Shown one piece after another: positions 45,158 through 52,316 of a stretch of DNA of 64,000 nt. This DNA comes from Halohasta salina (lineage in GTDB: Archaea; Halobacteriota; Halobacteria; Halobacteriales; Haloferacaceae), in assembly GCF_024178165.1 (NCBI RefSeq), contig NZ_JAMZIE010000001.1, positions 372,001 to 436,000 of the forward strand, written 5' to 3'. The position numbers and the translations under genes were made by a program. The notes under the pieces are model-generated. The model saw only the letters and a list, made by a program, of their open reading frames with translations. It had not been told where the DNA came from and made no database searches. The first letter of the stretch is position 1; each line of letters starts with the position of its first letter.

Positions 45158-45239
45158 TGGGGGACACCTGCAAAAGGTAGTAAGCTCCCAGCGGGTCTAA
45201 CCGTAGTTACGCTGTCTCGACCGATAACTGTCTGATCGA

Positions 45240-45295
45240 CACACGATACGTCACGGAACTGGCTCCTACCCGTTTCGAGCCCACACGATACGTGT
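45240..45295. promoter_or_regulatory. Repeated operator-like motif between osmC and pepF
   Basis: CACACGATACGT occurs at 45240-45251 and again at 45282-45293, a 42-bp spacing equal to four helical turns. The second copy extends to a perfect palindrome, ACACG-ATA-CGTGT (45283-45295); the first is half symmetric. Both lie in the divergent promoter region of osmC and pepF. Confidence 0.5.
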
Positions 45296-45403
45296 CAGAT
45301 AGTACCACGGTTCCGGCTCGATACACTCCACGCGCGCAGTCGACAACCCGGCCAAACCGTCGGAGTAACAAGACTTACACCCACTCTCGGCCTTCCGTCT
45401 GGC

Positions 45404-47203
45404 ATGAGTACGGTTCCCGAACGGTCGGAGCTGGCGGCAGAACACAAGTGGGCACTCGAAAGCATCTTCGAGTCCGATGAAGCGTGGCAAGACCACTTCG
45501 AGACGATCTCCGGGCGGATCGAGGAACTCACCGCCTACGAGGGTCGGGTCACGGAAAGTCCCGAAACCCTCTTGGAACTGCTGGAACTCCGCGAGGAGAT
45601 CATGCGGGAAGTCGCCCAGCTGTCGGTCTACGCGAACCTCCGAGCCAGCGAGGATACCCGCAATCAGGAGTATCAGGCGCTCTCAGGGAAGGCCCAGGCG
45701 CTGTCTTCGGAGGCCTCCAGCGCAACCTCCTACATCGAGCCGGAACTCCAGGAATTAACCGAGGCCGACATCGAGGAGTTCGTCGACAGCGAGCCGAAAC
45801 TTGCCGACTACGACCAGTTCTTCGACGACGTACTGCGAGCGAAGCCCCACACCCGCTCGGCGGAGGTCGAGGAACTGCTGGCCGAACTGGGCGAAGTCAC
45901 GAGCTCGCCGAGCGACATCTACTCGATGTTGGCCAACGCCGACATGACGTTCCCGACCGTCGAGGATCCCGACGGTGAGGAGATCGAGATCAGCCAGGGG
46001 AATTTCACAAAGCTCCAGAAACACGAAAATCGAGCATTCCGTCAGCGGGTCCACGAGGCCTTTTACGACGAGTGGGAAGACGTCCGCAACGCCGTCGGCA
46101 CTTCGCTCAAAAAGCAGGTCCGAAAGGACGTGAAGGTCGCCCGTGCACGCAACTACGAGACCGCCCGCGAGGCCGCCCTCGACGGGCCGAACGTCCCGGT
46201 TGCGGTGTACGACACCCTCGTCGACACCGTCCAGGACAACCTCGATCTCCTCCATCGTCACGCCGAACTCAAAGCCGACGCGCTGGGCGTCGACGACCTC
46301 CAAGCGTGGGATCTCTATATGTCGCTCACGGGCGAGGAGGGGCCGGACGTCGAGTACGAGCAGGCCAAAGAGTGGATCGTCGACGCGGTCGCCCCGTTAG
46401 GCGACGCCTACCAACAGCGGATGGCCGACGGACTGGAGAGTCGGTGGGTCGACGTCTACGAGAACCGTGGCAAACGGTCGGGTGCGTTCTCCTCGGTGAC
46501 GTACGACACCCAGCCGTTTATCCTCATGAACTATCAGGACGACATCTCGTCGATGTTTACGCTGGCCCACGAGTTGGGCCACTCGATGCACTCGGAGTTG
46601 GCTCAGGAGGCCCAGCCGTGGCACGACGCGGGCTACGAGATCTTCGTCGCCGAGGTCGCCTCCACGGTTAACGAGACCCTACTGACCCACCACCTGCTGG
46701 AGACAGTCGACGACGACGAGCTTCGGCTCCACGTCCTCGACGAGTATCTCGAACGGTTCCGGTCGACCCTCTTTCGGCAGACCATGTTCGCGGAGTTCGA
46801 ACAGCGGATCCACGAGCGCGCCGAGGCCGACGAGCCGCTGACGCCCGACGTCTTCGACGAGATCTACGGCGATCTCAAAGGAGCCTACTACGAGCCGGCC
46901 GCGGTCGACGACCATATCCAACGGGAGTGGCAGCGGATCCCCCACTTCTACTACAACTTTTACGTCTACCAGTATGCGACCGGGATCTCGGCGGCGGTGG
47001 CCATCGTCGAGGGAATCCTCAGCGACGGCGAGGCTGGCGGCGACGGGGCCGCAGCCTACCGCGAGATGCTCCGGGCAGGCGGTAGTGTCTACCCCATCGA
47101 AGCCCTCGAGATCGCTGGGATCGACATGACGACGGCCGAGCCGATCGAGTCGGCACTGTCGGTGTACGACGATTACCTCGGTCGGGTCGACGAACTCCGG
47201 TAG
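45404..47203 (+). CDS. pepF: Oligoendopeptidase F (M3 metallopeptidase)
   Basis: This cytoplasmic zinc peptidase cleaves short peptides. It has 599 residues, the family length. The zinc motif HExxH is in LAHELGHSMHSELAQE near residue 387, and the third ligand Glu lies in IFVAEVASTVNETLL about 25 residues later. The N-terminal PepF domain contains NLRASEDTRNQEYQAL and the C-terminal end has IPHFYYNFYVYQYATGISAAVAI. A TATA-like ACTTAC is 28 bases before the ATG. PAN follows 131 bases downstream, so peptides from the proteasome could be finished by PepF (inference). Confidence 0.95.
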   Translation: MSTVPERSELAAEHKWALESIFESDEAWQDHFETISGRIEELTAYEGRVTESPETLLELLELREEIMREVAQLSVYANLRASEDTRNQEYQALSGKAQALSSEASSATSYIEPELQELTEADIEEFVDSEPKLADYDQFFDDVLRAKPHTRSAEVEELLAELGEVTSSPSDIYSMLANADMTFPTVEDPDGEEIEISQGNFTKLQKHENRAFRQRVHEAFYDEWEDVRNAVGTSLKKQVRKDVKVARARNYETAREAALDGPNVPVAVYDTLVDTVQDNLDLLHRHAELKADALGVDDLQAWDLYMSLTGEEGPDVEYEQAKEWIVDAVAPLGDAYQQRMADGLESRWVDVYENRGKRSGAFSSVTYDTQPFILMNYQDDISSMFTLAHELGHSMHSELAQEAQPWHDAGYEIFVAEVASTVNETLLTHHLLETVDDDELRLHVLDEYLERFRSTLFRQTMFAEFEQRIHERAEADEPLTPDVFDEIYGDLKGAYYEPAAVDDHIQREWQRIPHFYYNFYVYQYATGISAAVAIVEGILSDGEAGGDGAAAYREMLRAGGSVYPIEALEIAGIDMTTAEPIESALSVYDDYLGRVDELR

Positions 47204-47303
47204 CTGGTCGACGAGCGTCGGTAGCCACCGCTTACTGCCGGTTGACGGCCGGTTGGCGCGCGCTCGTGGGTCGACACAAGGCTTGCCAGCGACCCAAAGG
47301 CAC

Positions 47304-47309
47304 ATTTAT
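47304..47309 (+). promoter_or_regulatory. TATA box for PAN gene
   Basis: ATTTAT is centred about 28 bases before the ATG at 47335, consistent with a leaderless transcript. Confidence 0.6.
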
Positions 47310-47334
47310 CTCCGGCACTTACGGCTGACAACAA

Positions 47335-48558
47335 ATGTCACGTAGCCCGTCGCTTCCCGACCGTCCGCGGCTGGATCTCGATCCGGAGATGTCGACCGCC
47401 GAGCGGCTCGATGCGATCCGTAAACACTTCGTCCGACTCGTCGAGGTCAACGAGGAGCTCGACGAGCGGCTCGCCGAGGCCAGCGACCGCCGGAACGAAC
47501 TGCAGGCGGAGGTATCCCAGCTCAAGGACCGCAACGAGGCACTGAAAACCTCGGCGCTCTACATCGCGAGCGTCGAGGAACTGACCGACGAGGGGAGCGT
47601 CATCATCAAACAGCACGGTAACAACCAGGAGGTGCTGACCGAGGTCTCCCCCGAGCTGTACGATGAGATCGAGACCGGCGACCGGGTTGCGATCAACGAA
47701 TCGTTCGGCGTCCAGCTCGTGTTGGACGACGAGACCGACTCGCGGGCACAGGCGATGGAAGTCACCGAGTCCCCCGACGTGAGCTACGACGACATCGGCG
47801 GCATCGACGAGCAGGTCCGGGAGGTCCGGGAGGCCGTCGAGGACCCGATCGACAACCCCGCCCAGTTCGAGACCGTCGGCATCGAGCCGCCGTCGGGCGT
47901 GCTGCTCCACGGCCCGCCGGGCACCGGCAAGACGATGCTGGCGAAGGCCGTCGCCAACGAGAGCGATGCGACCTTTATCAAGATGACCGGCTCCGAACTC
48001 GTCCAGAAGTTCATCGGTGAGGGCGCGCGGCTGGTCCGCGACCTGTTTTCGCTTGCGGCCGAAGAGGAGCCGGCAGTTGTCTTCATCGACGAGATCGACG
48101 CCATCGCCTCGCGGCGGACCGACTCGAAGACCTCGGGCGACGCGGAGGTCCAGCGGACGATGATGCAGCTGCTCTCGGAGATGGACGGTTTCGATGACCG
48201 CGGGGAGATCCGCATCATGGCCGCCACGAACCGCTACGACATGCTCGACGAGGCGATTCTGCGTCCGGGGCGGTTCGACCGCCTCATCGAGGTGCCGAAA
48301 CCCGGCCCCGAGGGACGGGAAAAGATCCTCGAGATCCACAGCCGCGAGATCAACGTCGACCCGTCGATCGACTTCACCGAACTGGCCGAAGAACTCGACG
48401 ACTACAGCGGGGCGGACATCGAGAGCCTCGTCACCGAGGCCGGGATGTTCGCGATTCGCAACGACCGGACGACCGTCACCCGCGAGGACATCGACCACGC
48501 CCGCGAGAAACTCGACCGTGGCGAGACCGACAACGGCGTCGTCCGCTACCAATACTGA
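47335..48558 (+). CDS. pan: Proteasome-activating nucleotidase PAN
   Basis: This AAA ATPase unfolds substrates and feeds them to the 20S proteasome. It has 407 residues. An N-terminal coiled coil (RLDAIRKHFVRLVEVNEELDERLAEA) precedes an OB domain. Walker A HGPPGTGKTMLAKAVANE is near residue 195, Walker B is AVVFIDEIDAIASRRTD, and the second region of homology ends ATNRYDMLDEAILRPGRFDR. The C-terminus is VVRYQY. A canonical HbYX proteasome-docking tail has Tyr next to last; here that place is Gln, so docking may differ or rely on a paralogue. PAN is followed by pdaD. Confidence 0.96.
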   Translation: MSRSPSLPDRPRLDLDPEMSTAERLDAIRKHFVRLVEVNEELDERLAEASDRRNELQAEVSQLKDRNEALKTSALYIASVEELTDEGSVIIKQHGNNQEVLTEVSPELYDEIETGDRVAINESFGVQLVLDDETDSRAQAMEVTESPDVSYDDIGGIDEQVREVREAVEDPIDNPAQFETVGIEPPSGVLLHGPPGTGKTMLAKAVANESDATFIKMTGSELVQKFIGEGARLVRDLFSLAAEEEPAVVFIDEIDAIASRRTDSKTSGDAEVQRTMMQLLSEMDGFDDRGEIRIMAATNRYDMLDEAILRPGRFDRLIEVPKPGPEGREKILEIHSREINVDPSIDFTELAEELDDYSGADIESLVTEAGMFAIRNDRTTVTREDIDHAREKLDRGETDNGVVRYQY

Positions 48559-48603
48559 GGCCGATCCGTAACCGATTACCGGTCGCGCCGTCCTCTCTCT
48601 GTA

Positions 48604-49083
48604 ATGAGTACGATTCACGTCGCGGGCGGGGTCGGCGTCGCGCCGACGGCGATGGCGGCCTACGACGCCGCGCTCGCCGACGCGAACCTCCACAACTACA
48701 ATCTGATTACTGTTTCCTCGGTGATTCCGGCCGACGCGACCCTCGAGATCGTCGACACGGCACCCGACCTCGGCCCGGCGGGCAACAAACTGACCGTCGT
48801 CGAAGGGAAGACCGTCGCTGGCCCGGATTCGTCGGCCACCGAGATCACTACCGGCATCGGCTGGGCGACCGGCCCCGGCCCGGGACTGTTCTACGAGGCC
48901 TCGGGGACCGATCCCGAGGCGGTCGAAGCCGAGATCCGACGCGGGCTCGCGGCGGGCTGTGAACTCCGCGACTGGGAGTTCACCGACCGCGACGTCCTGT
49001 TGTCGACCGTCGAGCCGGCGGCGAGCGGTCACACCGCCGCGGTGGTACTGGCGGCTTACGGCGAGAGCGAACCGATCCTCTAG
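48604..49083 (+). CDS. pdaD: Pyruvoyl-dependent arginine decarboxylase
   Basis: This enzyme makes agmatine from arginine. Archaea need agmatine for agmatidine at the wobble base of tRNA-Ile2. The proenzyme of 159 residues self-cleaves at the Ser-Ser pair in LITVSSVIPADA (residues 38-39), creating an N-terminal pyruvoyl group on the alpha chain. The segments IHVAGGVGVAPTAMAAYDAAL and GNKLTVVEGKTVAG match the family; EITTGIGWATG and GLFYEASG complete it. It is 45 bases after PAN in the same direction. Length and cleavage site are normal. Confidence 0.93.
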   Translation: MSTIHVAGGVGVAPTAMAAYDAALADANLHNYNLITVSSVIPADATLEIVDTAPDLGPAGNKLTVVEGKTVAGPDSSATEITTGIGWATGPGPGLFYEASGTDPEAVEAEIRRGLAAGCELRDWEFTDRDVLLSTVEPAASGHTAAVVLAAYGESEPIL

Positions 49084-49146
49084 CGGCGCTGTAGTGGCTC
49101 AGACGTCTGTTTGGACGGGCGACGGCTTTTTACGACCGCCTCACCA

Positions 49147-49542
49147 ATGGATGGTAACGATCATATGAATGGAAACTACACCGGGGCCGGTGGGCCGGCC
49201 GCCGGCACGGGGGAGCCGGCGAACGCCGAGGAGCTATCGGGCGGCCAGCGGGACGCGCTCAGACACGCGGTCGCGGGCATCGTCGACGAGACCCAGTCGT
49301 ATCTCCCCGAAGGATACCAGGTCGGCTCCGAGCTGAACGCCGGCACCGGCGCGGCCGCGACGGTCGCGGTCGACCCGCCGGCCGGTCACCCCGTCACGGC
49401 GGGCTACTCGCCGGATCCCGAGGAGCTCGAATCCGGGCTCGACCCCGAGACCCAACGCGAGGTCGCACAGGGACTCGCCGCCAGTGCCGTCCTGCAGGTC
49501 ATGGACGCCGTCGGCGACGGCATCACACCGACCGGGCGATAG
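49147..49542 (+). CDS. Conserved haloarchaeal protein, DUF5811-like
   Basis: This 131-residue protein has a Gly-rich start (MNGNYTGAGGPAAGTG), then LSGGQRDALRHAVAGIVDETQSYLPEGYQVGSEL, VAVDPPAGHPVTAGYSPDPEEL and an end QGLAASAVLQVMDAVGDGITPTGR. The pattern matches a haloarchaea-only family I recall as DUF5811, but I cannot confirm the number here. It has no signal, membrane helix or cysteines. It follows pdaD with its own TATA-like CTTTTTAC. Start 49147 or the Met six codons later is possible. Function is unknown. Confidence 0.75.
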   Translation: MDGNDHMNGNYTGAGGPAAGTGEPANAEELSGGQRDALRHAVAGIVDETQSYLPEGYQVGSELNAGTGAAATVAVDPPAGHPVTAGYSPDPEELESGLDPETQREVAQGLAASAVLQVMDAVGDGITPTGR

Positions 49543-49573
49543 CGGTTCTGTACGGCGGACTCGATCCGATATT

Positions 49574-49843
49574 TCAGTCGGCAACCGTGTAGCTCTGCGC
49601 TTCGCGAGCCGGCGTCTCACACGTCGCGTGTGCGATAGCGTACACCCCATAGGCGACGAAACTGGCAGCGACGGCCGCGCCGAGCGAGATGCCGACGAAC
49701 CGCGGGATCGGGAAGACGACGACGCTGCCGACACCAGCCAGCAGCGCCAGCGGGATCGCCACCAGGAGGTAGTCGAACCGCGAACGGTTCGGCTCGGGCG
49801 TCCCGTCGACTGGCTGTCGGGGCTCGGGCGTCCGCCGGCTCAT
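49574..49843 (-). CDS. Two-TM membrane protein, tandem paralogue A
   Basis: This 89-residue protein has a hydrophilic, Pro/Arg-rich N-terminus of about 22 residues and two membrane helices (FDYLLVAIPLALLAGVGSVV and FVGISLGAAVAASFVAYGVYAI), joined by the short turn FPIPR. The tail contains one Cys. It closely matches the neighbouring gene at 50019-50285: FD.LL.AIPL.LLAGV, FP/LPIPPFVGI..GAA.AAS.V.YG.Y. The two are a tandem duplication. Its promoter and start codon are covered by two palindromes. Function is unknown. Confidence 0.75.
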   Translation of the reverse strand: MSRRTPEPRQPVDGTPEPNRSRFDYLLVAIPLALLAGVGSVVVFPIPRFVGISLGAAVAASFVAYGVYAIAHATCETPAREAQSYTVAD

Positions 49844-49880
49844 CTAATTAGATATAATGTGCGGTGCATCGCACTTATAT
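49842..49880. promoter_or_regulatory. Two palindromes over the promoter and start of two-TM paralogue A
   Basis: ATCTAATTAGAT (49842-49853) is a perfect 12-bp palindrome that includes two bases of the ATG. Directly beside it, arms ATATAATGTGCG (49852-49863) and CGCACTTATAT (49870-49880) are inverted with one bulged base and a 6-base centre. The TATA sequence ATATAAG lies within the right arm on the minus strand, so a bound protein would block initiation. Confidence 0.55.
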
Positions 49881-50018
49881 CTGTATACCTGACACACCAG
49901 TCGACGGTCTTCGAGGAACAGTCGTCAGTCGACGATCGGAACCGAGACTGTCGGCTATCGAGTGGGAGTGGACCGAGAAGACGGCTTGTGTCGCCGAGCA
50001 ATAGGTGAAACGTGTGTA

Positions 50019-50285
50019 TTAGTCGGTACAGCCGACCCCGCAGCCGAGCGGTGGGTCCGACTCGCCGGGCGTCGCTTGGAGTCGCGTCAGCACGTAGATC
50101 CCGTAGCCGACGAGACTCGCGGCGAGCGCGGCACCGATCGCGATCCCGACGAACGGCGGGACCGGCAGCAGGTGTGCACTGACGACCCCTGCCAGCAGTA
50201 CCAGCGGAATCGCCGCCAGCAGGCGGTCGAACGTGGTCAACTGTCGACCGACGGACGCAATCCCGAACTGTGGTTGCGTACTCAT
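50019..50285 (-). CDS. Two-TM membrane protein, tandem paralogue B
   Basis: This 88-residue protein is the paralogue of the gene at 49574-49843. Its helices are FDRLLAAIPLVLLAGVVSAHLL and FVGIAIGAALAASLVGYGIYVL, joined by PVPP. The tail differs: it ends DPPLGCGVGCTD, with two cysteines three residues apart that might bind metal or form a disulfide. The N-terminus, MSTQPQFGIASVGRQ, is also different. I chose ATG 50285. A TATA box and a palindrome precede it in the same arrangement as for its neighbour. Function is unknown. Confidence 0.75.
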   Translation of the reverse strand: MSTQPQFGIASVGRQLTTFDRLLAAIPLVLLAGVVSAHLLPVPPFVGIAIGAALAASLVGYGIYVLTRLQATPGESDPPLGCGVGCTD

Positions 50286-50310
50286 ACACTGATTCACCTC
50301 ATTGTAACAT

Positions 50311-50332
50311 TGGGTTGCAACCCACTTATTTG
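50311..50332 (-). promoter_or_regulatory. TATA box and palindrome for two-TM paralogue B
   Basis: On the minus strand CAAATAAG (50325-50332) is a TATA-like element. Immediately downstream, TGGGTTGCAACCCA (50311-50324) is a perfect 14-bp palindrome lying between TATA and the start codon at 50285. Confidence 0.55.
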
Positions 50333-50427
50333 CTATGTTCGGACATTTCTCGCGATACACACACTGAACGTTTGATTCGAAAGCGAGAAACTGCCGTTTG
50401 TTGCGGATACTGGCTGTATCGTGGAAC

Positions 50428-52215
50428 TTATTTACCCCAGAAGGGGTCACGCTTCCGGCGCTTGTTGAGATACCCCGACAGCGCTTCGAGCTCGTCGGCC
50501 GGGATCTCGTCGGACAGCTCCTGTTCGAGGATCTTGGCATGTTTCTCGGGGAGGTCGACCCACAGCTCGTCACCCTCCTCGATGCCACGGCCGACAGTCG
50601 GTCCATCGATCGCGATGCTCACACGCTCGCCGGCCCGTGCCTCCGAGACGTCCTCGCCTTGGGCCTGAATCCCCGAGAGTTCGCCCACCCGGTCGGGTTC
50701 GTTGTTCTCGAACTTGGCGACGGTGGTGTTGTTCTTGATGGTGCCGGACATGATCTCGACGCCGACGACGGCGGGGTCGGACTGCCGGAAGGTGTGGTCC
50801 TGCAGGATCCGGAACCGGGCCGGGCGAATGATCTTGTCGAGGATGGTTTCCTGCTGGGAGCGTTTCATCTCCTCGACGTACTCGTCGTACTCCTCGACCA
50901 GTTGGTAGATCACGTCGTCGTCGAACAGTCGGACGTCGGCCTGTTCGAGTTCGCGCTCGGCGTTCGGCAGGACGTCGACGTTGAACCCGAGGATCACCTT
51001 GTGTTCGGCCTCCCGTGCAGTGCCGGCGACCGCCACATCGCGGGGAGCGATGTCGCCGACCTCCGCCCGGAGGATCGGGATCTCGGCCTCCTGGAGGGCG
51101 TTGGCCATCGCTTCGAGGCTGCCGAGGGTGTCGGCCTTGACGACGACGCCCTCCTCTTCGGTGTCGACCTCGATCTCGGCGAGTTCCGCCTTCACTTCCT
51201 CGATCACCGCGTCCTCCTCGCGGTCCCGCACCACGCGGACGGGCGCGCCGGCGATCGCCGCATCGAGGTCGGGGGCGGCGATCTTGACACCCGCCGCCGC
51301 ACCGACGCTGTCGACCTGTTCGAACTGCTTTTCGACCCGGATCTCGGCGTTTGGCTGTGGCTGGAGCAGCGCCCGGACCTCGGTGACGATCGGCTCGTTG
51401 CTCGCGCCGACGACGATCGTATCCCCCTCGCGAATGATCCCGTCGTAGACGACCACGTCGAGGGTCGCGCCGAACCCCTGTTCGTCCTTGACTTCGAGGA
51501 CCGTTCCCTCGCCGGGGCCCTCGACGTCGATCTCCATCTCGGCTTTCATAAAGCGCTGGGAGAGCCCCATCAGGACCGCCAGCACGTCGGGGACGCCCTC
51601 GCCAGTGAGTGCCGAGCAGGGGACGACGCCGATGTTGTTCTGGAAGTTCTGGACCCGCCAGTAGAAGTCCGCCGAGAAGTCCCGGTCCGACAGTTGGCCG
51701 ATCAACTCGTAGAGGTTCTCGTCGAGCCGGCTTCTGGCGGCGTCGCTTTGGCCGTCGTAGCTGGGTTTGATCGGCGAGTCCTCGGTGGGGTTCCAGCCGG
51801 GGGTGGTGTCGACCTTGTTGGCAGCGACGACAAAGGGGGTGCCGGTGCGCTGGAGGATGTCGATGGCCTCCTCGGTCTGGGGTTGGAAGCCGTCGTTGAC
51901 GTCGACGACGAGGATGGCGATGTCGGCGAGCGCGCCGCCGCGGGCCCGAAGCGTCGAAAACGAGTGGTGGCCGGGCGTGTCGATAAACAGGAGTCCGGGA
52001 AGATCGAAATCCGTGGGGTCGACGAGGCTGCCGGCCATCTCGGAGATGGTGTCGAGGGGGACCGCCGTCGCGCCGATGTGTTGGGTGATCGCGCCGGCTT
52101 CGCCCTCACTGACCGCCGAGCCGCGGATCTTGTCCAGCAGACTGGTCTTGCCGTGGTCGACGTGGCCGAGGACGGCGACGATGGGGGTTCGCAGTGAGTT
52201 GGTGTGGTCGGACAT
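50428..52215 (-). CDS. infB: Translation initiation factor aIF5B (IF-2 homologue)
   Basis: This GTPase joins ribosomal subunits and promotes initiator tRNA placement. It has 595 residues. G1 is AVLGHVDHGKTSLLDKIRG near residue 18, the switch region GAITQHIGAT follows, G3 is IDTPGHHSF, and G4 is VAANKVDTTPGW. Domain II, domain III and a long C-terminal beta barrel follow, ending RRKRDPFWGK. I chose ATG 52215; the frame upstream is arginine-rich and not real. This is the archaeal short form without the eukaryotic N-terminal extension, and it has no intein. Confidence 0.96.
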   Translation of the reverse strand: MSDHTNSLRTPIVAVLGHVDHGKTSLLDKIRGSAVSEGEAGAITQHIGATAVPLDTISEMAGSLVDPTDFDLPGLLFIDTPGHHSFSTLRARGGALADIAILVVDVNDGFQPQTEEAIDILQRTGTPFVVAANKVDTTPGWNPTEDSPIKPSYDGQSDAARSRLDENLYELIGQLSDRDFSADFYWRVQNFQNNIGVVPCSALTGEGVPDVLAVLMGLSQRFMKAEMEIDVEGPGEGTVLEVKDEQGFGATLDVVVYDGIIREGDTIVVGASNEPIVTEVRALLQPQPNAEIRVEKQFEQVDSVGAAAGVKIAAPDLDAAIAGAPVRVVRDREEDAVIEEVKAELAEIEVDTEEEGVVVKADTLGSLEAMANALQEAEIPILRAEVGDIAPRDVAVAGTAREAEHKVILGFNVDVLPNAERELEQADVRLFDDDVIYQLVEEYDEYVEEMKRSQQETILDKIIRPARFRILQDHTFRQSDPAVVGVEIMSGTIKNNTTVAKFENNEPDRVGELSGIQAQGEDVSEARAGERVSIAIDGPTVGRGIEEGDELWVDLPEKHAKILEQELSDEIPADELEALSGYLNKRRKRDPFWGK

Positions 52216-52316
52216 GGGAGAACTCCAGAAGGTCGCTTTACAGGGATTCAGTGTGGCGTCGGTGTTAAGTGTTTCAACTTCCCGTCCGCGGTGGATCCCT
52301 GTCGCAGCCGGCGGTA

